A stretch of 7,190 nt of DNA, taken from assembly GCA_003229935.1 (NCBI GenBank), contig QIGD01000059.1:1-7190 (forward strand), written 5' to 3'. The DNA comes from Methanobacteriota archaeon. Lineage in GTDB: Archaea > Hydrothermarchaeota > Hydrothermarchaeia > Hydrothermarchaeales > BMS3B. Below, piece by piece: positions 1-5,598 of the stretch (position 1 is its first letter; each line of letters opens with the position of its first letter). The translations under genes were made by a program, and so were the position numbers. Below the pieces are notes generated by a model. The model searched no databases. It had not been told where the DNA came from and was given only the letters and a program-made list of their open reading frames with translations.

Positions 1-12
1 TAACTGCTGCAT
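1..12 (-). CDS. 5' tip of an IscB-like gene (partial, runs off the left edge)
   Basis: Only four codons, M-Q-Q-L, are inside the window. They are recognised by comparison with the right-edge copy, which begins M-Q-K-L-L. The start is supported by an AGGAGG ribosome binding site (complement of 22-27) nine bases ahead of the ATG, and by an upstream leader nearly identical to that of the right copy. The gene lies downstream of the iscS-like gene in the same direction, so it could be reached by iscS read-through. Nothing of the protein domains is visible. The assignment to an IscB/IsrB-type RNA-guided nuclease depends entirely on the right copy and is an inference. Confidence 0.45.
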
Positions 13-20
13 ATTTTAAT

Positions 21-90
21 GCCTCCTAATCAACCTGTTACCCTTGCCTCTCACGAGACAAGCCCACGACTTTAGTCGTGGGTGATTGAC
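21..90 (-). ncRNA. Two-hairpin structured RNA leader, left copy (candidate IscB-type omega RNA scaffold)
   Basis: Read on the minus strand, the segment starts GTCAATCACC. Hairpin 1 (82 to 63) has an 8-bp perfect stem closed by a TAAA loop. Hairpin 2 (62 to 43) is an 8-bp stem with one G-U pair and a GTGA loop, a GNRA tetraloop. A 3' tail, GGTAACAGGTTGATTAGGAGGC, includes the ribosome binding site. AATCA (87 to 83) can pair with TGATT (32 to 28), closing a junction around both hairpins. The GNRA loop forms only on this strand, which fixes the transcribed direction as toward the left-edge gene. A scaffold immediately upstream of the nuclease start is the known arrangement for IscB omega RNAs. 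A guide, if present, would be the bases just 5' of it (about 91-106, minus strand). Confidence 0.6.
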
Positions 91-164
91 GCTTTTCTCC
101 TCTCTTCTTTTTAATATGTCTTATCAAGTTTAAACTTTATCATCCTGCGTTAAAATTTATAATG

Positions 165-1298
165 TTATTTACTCTTCGCTACAATCTCCTCTAAAGCTTC
201 AGCTACAACTCTTATATCTTCTTCGGATGTATCCCTTCCGAAAGCAAAAAGAAGGGCACCTTTTGATAGAGAAGCAGGCACTCTCATAGCTTCAAGCACA
301 TGACTTGCCTTTGAAGCTCTTGATATACATGGCGAACCAGAGCTTACAATTATTCCCTTTTCACTCAGCTTTGAAGCAACCACCTCGCCCTCAACGCCCG
401 GAATGCATACGTGCACATATCCGGGGAGAACCTCTTCAGGATGCCCGTTTATTTTAATCTCAGGTAAAGCCTTTTTAAGCATTAGGATGAAATTCTTTCT
501 AAGCTTTGTATATTTTTCAAGATTTTTATTCATATCTAAAGCTGATATTTCTGCTGCTTTTCCAAGGCCTGCTATGGCAGGAACATTTTCTGTACCTGCA
601 CGCATTCCTGACTCCTGAATTCCGCCCTCAATGAGTGAAATTAACCTTGTACCCCTTGCCATAAAGAGTGCTCCTGCACCTTTTGGTCCGTAAAAGTGAT
701 GAGCAGTGAGAGATAGCAAACTTATGCCAAGTTCTTCAACGTCTATAGGGTAATTTCCTGTACTGGCAAGGGCATCGACATGAAATACAATATCTCTATC
801 TTCGGCTATTTCAGCAATCTCGGATATTGGCTGGAGAGTGCCCACCTCATGGTTGGCATGCTGTACAGATATTAACACAGTGTCATCTCTTATAGCATTC
901 TTAAGAGCCTCGGGGTCAACTCTACCATAACTATCGACTCTAATCCTTGTGACCTGAAAACCATCTCTCTGAAGACTCATAACAGGGTGCTGAATGGATA
1001 GGTGCTCAACTGCTGAGATTATTATATGCCTGCCTCTGTGCATGTTTGCATAAGCCGAGCCCTTCACAGCAAGATTGTTCGCCTCAACGCCTCCTGATGT
1101 GAAGATAAGTTCTGATGGGCTTGAGTTAATAAGTTGAGAAACTCTCTGTCTTGCATTATCCAGAGCTTTTCTGGCTTCGAGGCCAAGCGGGTGCATATTC
1201 GAAGGATTACCAAACTTTTCTTTCAGGTAGGGGAGCATTTCCTCAAGAGCCTCACCGTTTAAAGGTGTTGTAGATGAGTTATCAAGGTATATTACCAT
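165..1298 (-). CDS. iscS: IscS/NifS-family cysteine desulfurase-like protein lacking the PLP-binding lysine
   Basis: This is a 377-aa class V aminotransferase-fold protein of full length for the family. Conserved landmarks include YLDNSSTTP at the N-terminus, the VEH motif (H99), FHVDA with the pyridine-binding Asp (D175), YGPKGAGALF (203-212), RAGTENVPAIAG, and the catalytic-loop cysteine in SSGSPC (C324). The Schiff-base lysine of the SxHK motif is replaced by histidine (T198-A199-H200-H201, codon CAC at 696-698). The Gln normally three residues after the PLP Asp is Ala (A178), and the second Asn of the usual NNE motif is His (H150). Loss of several PLP contacts with a retained cysteine recalls Archaeoglobus fulgidus IscS, where Asp replaces the lysine and the cysteine helps ligate an Fe-S cluster on IscU. 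A scaffold or assembly role is therefore more likely than desulfuration. No iscU lies beside it. The start has no usable ribosome binding site and follows a TATA box by 21 nt, so the mRNA is probably leaderless. Confidence 0.9.
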   Translation of the reverse strand: MVIYLDNSSTTPLNGEALEEMLPYLKEKFGNPSNMHPLGLEARKALDNARQRVSQLINSSPSELIFTSGGVEANNLAVKGSAYANMHRGRHIIISAVEHLSIQHPVMSLQRDGFQVTRIRVDSYGRVDPEALKNAIRDDTVLISVQHANHEVGTLQPISEIAEIAEDRDIVFHVDALASTGNYPIDVEELGISLLSLTAHHFYGPKGAGALFMARGTRLISLIEGGIQESGMRAGTENVPAIAGLGKAAEISALDMNKNLEKYTKLRKNFILMLKKALPEIKINGHPEEVLPGYVHVCIPGVEGEVVASKLSEKGIIVSSGSPCISRASKASHVLEAMRVPASLSKGALLFAFGRDTSEEDIRVVAEALEEIVAKSK

Positions 1299-1319
1299 AC
1301 CCCATACTTGAATTTCTAA

Positions 1320-1331
1320 ATATTTAAATAT
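1320..1331. promoter_or_regulatory. Shared palindromic TATA box between iscS-like gene and uppP
   Basis: ATATTTAAATAT is a perfect 12-bp palindrome in the middle of the 52-bp gap between two divergent start codons. It lies 19 nt from the uppP ATG and 21 nt from the iscS ATG. With the usual archaeal TATA-to-start distance of about 25 bp from box centre, transcription in either direction would begin at or very near the start codon. Both mRNAs would therefore be leaderless, which fits the absence of clear ribosome binding sites. Because the box is symmetrical, TBP could bind in both orientations and the BRE elements would set direction. Confidence 0.55.
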
Positions 1332-1350
1332 AATCAGTACAATTAAATTT

Positions 1351-2157
1351 ATGGAATTTATTTTTTCTCTTATTCTCGGTGCTATTCAGGGGGTTACAGA
1401 ATGGTTGCCAATAAGCAGTTCTGCACAGACTTTTCTTGCTATGGTCTCTATTCTCAAGATGAAGCCAGAGTATGCTCTCAGTATGGCATTCTTTCTTCAC
1501 GGGGGTAGCCTTTTAGCTGTGATTATCTACTTCAGAAGGGAATTATTTGGAATTTTGAAAGCTTTTAGGAGTAAAGAGTGGCTGAGTTTTAAATTCTCTA
1601 CTAAAAACTCATCTCTGGCTTCATTCCTTTTCTTTTCTACTATTAGTACTGCCATTTTTGGCCTTCCCGTCTATGTTTTTCTCAGGGAAGCTCTTGTTGA
1701 TTATGCAACAAAGGCAAATCTCATTGTTGGTGTCTTTCTTGTTGTTACAGGTTTAATACTACACATATCCAGAAATGAAATAAGCGGTAGAAAGGCTGAA
1801 AGCAGCAGTATTAAAGACATGTTTATTGTTGGTGCTGCACAGGGTATTGCAGTGCTTCCAGGTATATCAAGGTCTGGCACAACTGTTGCAGCTTTAATTC
1901 TGAGGGGTTACAATCAGGAGGAAGCTTTAAGAATCTCTTTTCTGATGGAAGTTCCTGCCATATTGGGGATTACAGCACTGGATAGTCTGTCAGGAATGCC
2001 TATAAACTTCTCCTCTTCAGTTCTAATTGGAGGAATATTTGCATCTTTCCTTTTCAGTATTCTTGGTATCAAAGTGCTTCTTGGTGTATCGAGAAAATTG
2101 CCTTTTGATTATTTCTGCATTGCATTTGGTCTTATAGCAATAGTCTTCAGTATTTAG
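1351..2157 (+). CDS. uppP: Undecaprenyl-diphosphatase / BacA family polyprenyl-diphosphate phosphatase
   Basis: This is a 268-aa polytopic membrane protein with about seven or eight hydrophobic segments. It carries both BacA signature regions: QGVTEWLPISSSAQ (residues 13-26, with the catalytic-site Glu E17 and the triple Ser 22-24) and PGISRSGTT (170-178, with the essential Arg R174). The family removes a phosphate from C55-type polyprenyl diphosphate so the lipid carrier can be reused. In archaea this would serve the isoprenoid carrier for S-layer or surface glycosylation. The usual His after the SSSG motif of bacterial BacA is Gln here (Q26). Length is typical. The ATG at 1351 is close to the TATA box and has no ribosome binding site, so translation is probably leaderless. 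It converges on the zinc-ribbon gene. Confidence 0.93.
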   Translation: MEFIFSLILGAIQGVTEWLPISSSAQTFLAMVSILKMKPEYALSMAFFLHGGSLLAVIIYFRRELFGILKAFRSKEWLSFKFSTKNSSLASFLFFSTISTAIFGLPVYVFLREALVDYATKANLIVGVFLVVTGLILHISRNEISGRKAESSSIKDMFIVGAAQGIAVLPGISRSGTTVAALILRGYNQEEALRISFLMEVPAILGITALDSLSGMPINFSSSVLIGGIFASFLFSILGIKVLLGVSRKLPFDYFCIAFGLIAIVFSI

Positions 2158-2180
2158 GGAGACATTGCTATAATATGAGA

Positions 2181-2200
2181 TAAAAAGAGGTTTCTCCTCT
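2181..2200 (-). terminator. Hairpin with T tract after the zinc-ribbon gene
   Basis: On the minus strand the stop codon region forms AGAGG-AGAAA-CCTCT, a 5-bp stem, followed directly by a run of five T. The 5' arm overlaps the TAG stop at 2199-2201. Archaeal termination depends mainly on the T tract. The hairpin is short, so the call is moderate. No T-rich terminator is evident for uppP on the other strand. Confidence 0.4.
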
Positions 2201-2804
2201 AAAACTTTTCAACAGTGACTTTCAGCACCCCAGATTCCAGTGAGGAGTCTATAACGGTTTTATCTCTAATATCCAATTCTGTAAAGTAGATCTTTGTTTT
2301 GCCTTTTCCTGTGATTTCAAGTAGGTTGCCTCTCTTCACTATTTCAACATTTTCAATGTTTTCGACCTCAGGCATCTCTATTAGAATCTCATCATTCGCC
2401 TCATTTCTTTTAATATCTTCTTTGACCTCTATAAACTCCATTTCACTACTTTTATCCTTGTCAGCTTCAATGCTGCTTCTCACGAAATCTGGAATTGGGA
2501 GGTCTCTGAGCACATCTTCGAGGTCTTTGATTTCACCTGTTTTAATAATAGGTTTTCTGTCACCAGTCATATTGACTGAGATAAAAAATCCTTTTGCTTT
2601 GGATGTATCGAGGTTCTTTGTTAGTTCTTCAAAATCCGGGGCACCATCTCCCATAAAACTTTCCATAACATTCTTAATCTCTTCAGAAATTTCATCTGGA
2701 GATGGCATTAGAAGAAAGATAGTAAGATCAGAGCCACAGGCTGAACAGATAGTTTCTTTTTCGGCAAGTTCTCTGCCGCAGAAAGGACAATACTTAATTT
2801 CCAT
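2199..2804 (-). CDS. Zinc-ribbon protein with a C-terminal Hsp20/alpha-crystallin-like domain
   Basis: This 201-aa soluble protein opens with a short CxxC...CxxC zinc ribbon (C6, C9, C20, C23). An acidic helical segment follows (about 35-70), then a region with two predicted strands (72-92). A charged linker follows (about 113-135), rich in Lys and Glu. The last 64 residues look like the beta-sandwich of small heat-shock or CS-domain proteins: a strand EILIEMPEV (139-147), a strand LLEITGKGK (161-169), and the family-typical ending GVLKVTVEK (192-200). No IxI tail follows. The alpha-crystallin assignment rests on this strand pattern read by eye and is tentative. A role as a zinc-dependent chaperone or adaptor is possible but not shown. 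It is transcribed alone, with its own TATA box and terminator. The start has only a weak upstream GG-rich site. Confidence 0.8.
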   Translation of the reverse strand: MEIKYCPFCGRELAEKETICSACGSDLTIFLLMPSPDEISEEIKNVMESFMGDGAPDFEELTKNLDTSKAKGFFISVNMTGDRKPIIKTGEIKDLEDVLRDLPIPDFVRSSIEADKDKSSEMEFIEVKEDIKRNEANDEILIEMPEVENIENVEIVKRGNLLEITGKGKTKIYFTELDIRDKTVIDSSLESGVLKVTVEKF

Positions 2805-2854
2805 TATATCACTAACCTACCATGAAAGCTCCCTAAAATAAAAAAAGTTAGAAT

Positions 2855-2864
2855 CATATAAAAA
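2855..2864 (-). promoter_or_regulatory. TATA box for the zinc-ribbon/Hsp20-like gene
   Basis: On the minus strand CTTTTTATATG sits about 50-60 nt before the ATG at 2804. A start site about 25 nt downstream would give a 5' leader of about 28 nt, enough for a weak GGTAGGTTAGTG ribosome-binding region. The box lies just beyond the T tract that ends the thioredoxin operon. Confidence 0.45.
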
Positions 2865-2887
2865 GTTTACTTTTATTATCTCACAAA

Positions 2888-2897
2888 TTAAAAAAGG
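2888..2897 (-). terminator. T-tract terminator of the NifX-like/thioredoxin operon
   Basis: About 14 nt past the thioredoxin stop codon, the minus strand reads CCTTTTTTAA, a run of six T (complement of 2890-2895). No strong hairpin precedes it. A bare U tract is sufficient for many archaeal terminators. It separates the operon from the promoter of the next leftward gene. Confidence 0.4.
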
Positions 2898-2910
2898 AAG
2901 GAATATGTAG

Positions 2911-3270
2911 TTATTCTTTGACTTTCTGAAGTACGGCATCAAGTTTTGATTTGAGTGTAGATTTGGGTACCGCACCTACAACACCATCTATAGATTCGCC
3001 ATTAACGTAAATTCCCAGTGTTGGAATGCTCATAACGCCATAGCGTATGGAGATATCTCTGTTCTCATCGCTGTTAAGCTTTACAAATTTGACTTTACCT
3101 TTGTATTCTGGTGCAGTTTCTTTGAAAACAGGAGACATCATCCTGCAAGGCATACACCACTCAGCCCAGAAGTCAACAATAACCGGGATTTCAGACTTGA
3201 TTACAAGCTCTTCCCAGTTCTGCGTTGTACCTTCGTAGAGATTTTCACCCAATTCAACGATATCTGTCAT
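2911..3270 (-). CDS. trxA: Thioredoxin
   Basis: This is a 119-aa single-domain thioredoxin of normal length with no signal peptide, so it is cytoplasmic. The active site is WCMPC (W38, C39, M40, P41, C42), with Met where bacterial proteins have Gly, a variant I associate with archaeal thioredoxins. The buried Asp is in VDFWAEWC (D33), and the cis-proline is in the SIPT motif (P83). It would reduce protein disulfides using a reductase encoded elsewhere. A GAGGTG ribosome binding site (complement of 3276-3281) lies five bases before the ATG. It is the third gene of an apparent operon after the NifX-like gene and the 44-aa gene, 36 nt from the latter. This links it to metal or redox handling by context only. 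Confidence 0.93.
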   Translation of the reverse strand: MTDIVELGENLYEGTTQNWEELVIKSEIPVIVDFWAEWCMPCRMMSPVFKETAPEYKGKVKFVKLNSDENRDISIRYGVMSIPTLGIYVNGESIDGVVGAVPKSTLKSKLDAVLQKVKE

Positions 3271-3306
3271 TTGTTCACCTCTAAGTTAGCCTGATTATGT
3301 TCAACA

Positions 3307-3441
3307 TTAACGAACTACCCTTATCAATCTTTTTGGAACGGAAGGCGGTTTACGTGTGGGGTATAGTGCCTTTAGCACTGGATATGGCCGTTCAAATACT
3401 GTTGCAGGACCGTCTATATATTCTATGCTGTTTTCAAACAT
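3307..3441 (-). CDS. Uncharacterised 44-aa basic, proline-rich protein
   Basis: This short gene starts one base after the stop codon of the NifX-like gene. An AGGAGG ribosome binding site, embedded in the last codons of that gene, lies six bases before its ATG. The 44-residue product begins MFENSIEYIDGPATVFERP and ends RLIRVVR before a TAA. It has an acidic first third and a strongly basic end, six prolines, no cysteines and no membrane segment. The strong binding site, tight coupling and otherwise unexplained 172-bp gap support a real gene. I do not recognise the family. Its place between a metal-cofactor-type protein and a thioredoxin suggests an accessory or partner protein, but nothing in the sequence proves that. 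Confidence 0.75.
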   Translation of the reverse strand: MFENSIEYIDGPATVFERPYPVLKALYPTRKPPSVPKRLIRVVR

Positions 3442-3442
3442 T

Positions 3443-3847
3443 TTATTCCTCCTTTATACCGTGATGGTGAGCATTATTTAGATGGGGATGGGTATGGTCA
3501 TGACCATGTGAATGTATTCTATCCGCTTCATGCTCAAGTTCACCCTTTACAAGTTTTTTTATTGCTTCCTCAACATTTCCTATTGAGGTTATTACTACTT
3601 TTTTATCCTCAGCTATAAGGTTTGAGTATGCACCTCTACCTATTCCTCCAGCTATTACTGTATCTACATCTTTTAGAAGTGAAACAAGAGCTTCGTGGAA
3701 ATGACCGTTAGTCTTTTTTATGAGGTTTTTTCTTACTTCAACAAAATCTATCTTATCTCCCTCTACATTATATATTAAGAAGTTTTCTGTATGTCCAAAG
3801 TGAGCATTTACCTCTTTGTTTTCGGTTACAGCCACTGCTACTTTCAT
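3443..3847 (-). CDS. NifX/NafY-type (dinitrogenase Fe-Mo cofactor fold) protein with a His-rich tail
   Basis: This is a 134-aa protein. Residues 1-105 match the small RNase H-like fold shared by NifX, NafY and MTH1175-type proteins: MKVAVAVTEN at the start, VNAHFGHTENFLIYNV (13-28) and DTVIAGGIGRGAY (62-74). Family members bind or carry iron-sulfur or Fe-Mo cofactors, and many occur outside nitrogen fixation. The C-terminal tail (106-129) holds ten histidines in an HxHxHxHxHxH pattern followed by HHH. Such tails usually bind divalent metals such as nickel, cobalt or zinc. AGGAGG (complement of 3855-3860) is seven bases before the ATG. This is the first gene of an operon with the 44-aa gene and thioredoxin, under a palindromic operator. 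No nif structural genes are visible, so a general metal or Fe-S role is more likely. Confidence 0.88.
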   Translation of the reverse strand: MKVAVAVTENKEVNAHFGHTENFLIYNVEGDKIDFVEVRKNLIKKTNGHFHEALVSLLKDVDTVIAGGIGRGAYSNLIAEDKKVVITSIGNVEEAIKKLVKGELEHEADRIHSHGHDHTHPHLNNAHHHGIKEE

Positions 3848-3870
3848 ATGTTATCCTCCTTTTAGTTACT

Positions 3871-3889
3871 AATGGTTAATTTAACCATT
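3871..3889. promoter_or_regulatory. 19-bp palindromic operator in the NifX-like operon promoter
   Basis: AATGGTTAATTTAACCATT consists of two perfect 9-bp arms around one central T. It lies directly downstream of the TATA box (3893-3901) and covers the expected transcription start near 3870-3875 for the leftward operon. This is the usual position for an archaeal repressor that blocks polymerase recruitment. The regulator is not encoded in the window. The dyad suggests a dimeric helix-turn-helix protein, and metal or redox sensing would fit the genes it controls. Confidence 0.6.
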
Positions 3890-3892
3890 GCA

Positions 3893-3901
3893 AATATATA
3901 T
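3893..3901 (-). promoter_or_regulatory. TATA box of the NifX-like operon
   Basis: On the minus strand ATATATATT sits about 50 nt before the ATG at 3847. This predicts a start near 3870 and a leader of about 25 nt containing the AGGAGG site. It is placed immediately upstream of the palindromic operator. Confidence 0.55.
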
Positions 3902-3903
3902 GT

Positions 3904-3935
3904 GCTACATATAGTTGAACACTATAAAGCTACAT
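3904..3935. promoter_or_regulatory. Second dyad and direct repeats between argS and the NifX-like promoter
   Basis: TATAGT-TGAAC-ACTATA (3910-3926) is a 6-bp dyad with a 5-base spacer. It is bracketed by two copies of GCTACAT (3904-3910 and 3929-3935). It begins just past the argS stop codon and ends beside the TATA box of the next operon. It could be an upstream regulator site or a weak argS terminator hairpin, although no T tract follows. Confidence 0.3.
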
Positions 3936-5594
3936 CCTTTCAGGAGCTTCAATACCAAGAAGCTCCAAACCTTTCTTTATAACTACTGTGAAAGCAAGAA
4001 CAAGATTCAGTCTAAAATTTTTAAATTCAGACTTCAGCACAGGAGTGAACATATAGAATTTGTGAAAACTGTCAGTCAGACCGGCGAGATAATTTGCAAA
4101 TATATTGGGCTTTTTTGATATGGCAGAGTTTTCAACAATAAAAGGAAATTTCATAATCTCCTTCACAAGAGCTTTTTCATACTCATTCAATTCTGGTACC
4201 TCGAAATTTTCTTCAGGTTCAGACTGTTCAAGAATTCTTCTTGCTCTGGCATATGCATACTGAATGGATGGTGCTCCAAGACGGTCAAAGTCAAGTGCCT
4301 CTTCCCATCTGAAAATCATACTTTTTTCTGGGGCAATCTTCACTATATTAAATCTCAATGCTCCTATTCCAACTTTCTCGGCAACTCTATTTTTGAACTC
4401 TTCACTTTCGTCAGGTCTCCTCCTATTTACCTCCTCATAAGCCCTGTTTATGCTCTCCTTTATTAATTCATCCACAGAAATAAAAACGCCTCTTCTTGTT
4501 GACATTGAACCTTCAGGCAGTGTTATGAATTCATATATAACAAATTCAGGTTCAGGTGCACTGAGTAGTTCAAGAGCTACTGAAATCTGCCTTGCCAGAA
4601 GCTTGTGGTCAGCGCCCCAGATGTCAATAACTTTCCCACGGGAGGACTTCCAGAGGTGATGAGCCAAGTCTCTTGTGGCATAGAGAAGCGTACCGTCACT
4701 CCTCCTGAGAACAAGTTCTTTTTCAATTCCGAACTCTTTCAGGTCGAGATATATAGCTTTTTCATCATTTTTTACATATTCTGTTGCCACAAGTTCTGAT
4801 AACACTTTATTCACAAGCCCACTTCTAACGAACTGACTCTCCCAGGTTATAATGTCGTGTTTGATATAGAGTTTTGATAGAGTTTCATTTATACCTTCAA
4901 GGCAAAACCTGGCGGCATATTCAAACTTACTTACCACTTCATCCTTTTCTGCCTCATAGTCAATAATCAGCTTTGAAACCGTATCCTTCACTTCATCGCT
5001 TTCCTCATACAGCTTATTTGCTTTAATATAAATTTCAGCTATAGCATGGTCCTTCTTCTTCTGTTTATCTATAGGAAACCTTTCAAGACCATATACAACA
5101 ACCGCAAGCTGCTTTCCCATATCATTGAGATAATACTGTCTTTCAACGTCATAACCTGCAAAGCTCATAACTCTTGCAAGGCTATCTCCAATTATTGCAT
5201 TTCTCCCATGGCCAATGTGAAGGGGGCCATCTGGATTTGCTGAAGTGTGTTCGAGTATTATCTTCCCCTTTAAATATCCTCTCCCAAAATCTGCTCCTTT
5301 CTCTTTAATCTCTTCAATTAAAAGTTCCGTTGCTTTATTATAATTGATAAAAAAGTTTATAAACCCATTCTGGGATTCTATTCTTGATATCATAGAGCCT
5401 TTAGGCAGAGTGACCTTTCCAACAATTTCCTGAGCAATTTTCTGAGGTGATTTTTTAAATTTTCCTGCAATGGAAAAACAGATATTTGTTGCAAAGTCGC
5501 CATATTCACCTCTGGAGTCCTGAAATTGAATATCTTCTTTGCCAATTATACCAAATATAAGCTCTTCCGCCTCACTATGAATTTTCTTCAACAT
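3930..5594 (-). CDS. argS: Arginyl-tRNA synthetase
   Basis: This class I synthetase charges tRNA-Arg in the cytoplasm. I place the start at the ATG of 5594 (554 aa) rather than at 5639, because the longer version would overlap the end of prf1 by 41 bp. The 5594 ATG falls four bases after the prf1 stop, preceded by GTGATG, a fair archaeal ribosome binding site. In this numbering the N-terminal tRNA-recognition (Add-1) domain covers about 1-90. HIGH is at 126-129 within SANPDGPLHIGHGRNA, and the KMSKS equivalent is GSMSTRRG at 362-369, where the first Lys is missing as in many ArgS. The DALR anticodon-binding domain fills roughly the last 120 residues, ending LLGIEAPERM as in archaeal relatives. 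Length is normal. It is probably co-transcribed and translationally coupled with prf1. Confidence 0.96.
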   Translation of the reverse strand: MLKKIHSEAEELIFGIIGKEDIQFQDSRGEYGDFATNICFSIAGKFKKSPQKIAQEIVGKVTLPKGSMISRIESQNGFINFFINYNKATELLIEEIKEKGADFGRGYLKGKIILEHTSANPDGPLHIGHGRNAIIGDSLARVMSFAGYDVERQYYLNDMGKQLAVVVYGLERFPIDKQKKKDHAIAEIYIKANKLYEESDEVKDTVSKLIIDYEAEKDEVVSKFEYAARFCLEGINETLSKLYIKHDIITWESQFVRSGLVNKVLSELVATEYVKNDEKAIYLDLKEFGIEKELVLRRSDGTLLYATRDLAHHLWKSSRGKVIDIWGADHKLLARQISVALELLSAPEPEFVIYEFITLPEGSMSTRRGVFISVDELIKESINRAYEEVNRRRPDESEEFKNRVAEKVGIGALRFNIVKIAPEKSMIFRWEEALDFDRLGAPSIQYAYARARRILEQSEPEENFEVPELNEYEKALVKEIMKFPFIVENSAISKKPNIFANYLAGLTDSFHKFYMFTPVLKSEFKNFRLNLVLAFTVVIKKGLELLGIEAPERM

Positions 5595-5598
5595 GACA

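Larger units (their letters stand above)
1..90. repeat. Left member of an inverted repeat pair (partner 6930-7018)
   Basis: The reverse complement of 1-90 aligns with 6930-7018 with one single-base gap just ahead of the start codon. The core (21-90 against 6930-6999) has 12 substitutions in 70 positions, all within hairpin stems. The first codons of the two downstream ORFs are also alike. Similarity weakens 5' of GTCAATC, where both copies are merely purine-rich (AGGNGAAAA), so this probably marks the element boundary. The repeats are in opposite orientation and both genes point outward. Confidence 0.85.

Noticed and set aside
1..74. Rightward frame reading ...PPNQPVT..SHE... then stop, in both copies, which could be the C-terminus of a TnpB gene with its right-end hairpin
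   Set aside because: In the left copy the frame has a stop at 1-3. In the right copy it has a stop about 54 codons upstream, and no TnpB zinc ribbon is visible. The opposite strand has a ribosome binding site, an ATG, a long open frame at the right copy, and a GNRA tetraloop.
126..137. AAGTTTAAACTT, a 12-bp palindrome after iscS
   Set aside because: It is AT-rich and of low complexity, with no T tract placing it as a terminator and no promoter context that would make it an operator.
2299..2841. A 180-aa plus-strand reading frame rich in Ser, Ile and Leu
   Set aside because: It is antisense to the zinc-ribbon/Hsp20-like gene, whose Glu, Asp and Lys codons give a Ser/Leu/Ile-rich complement. 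It has no recognisable domain.
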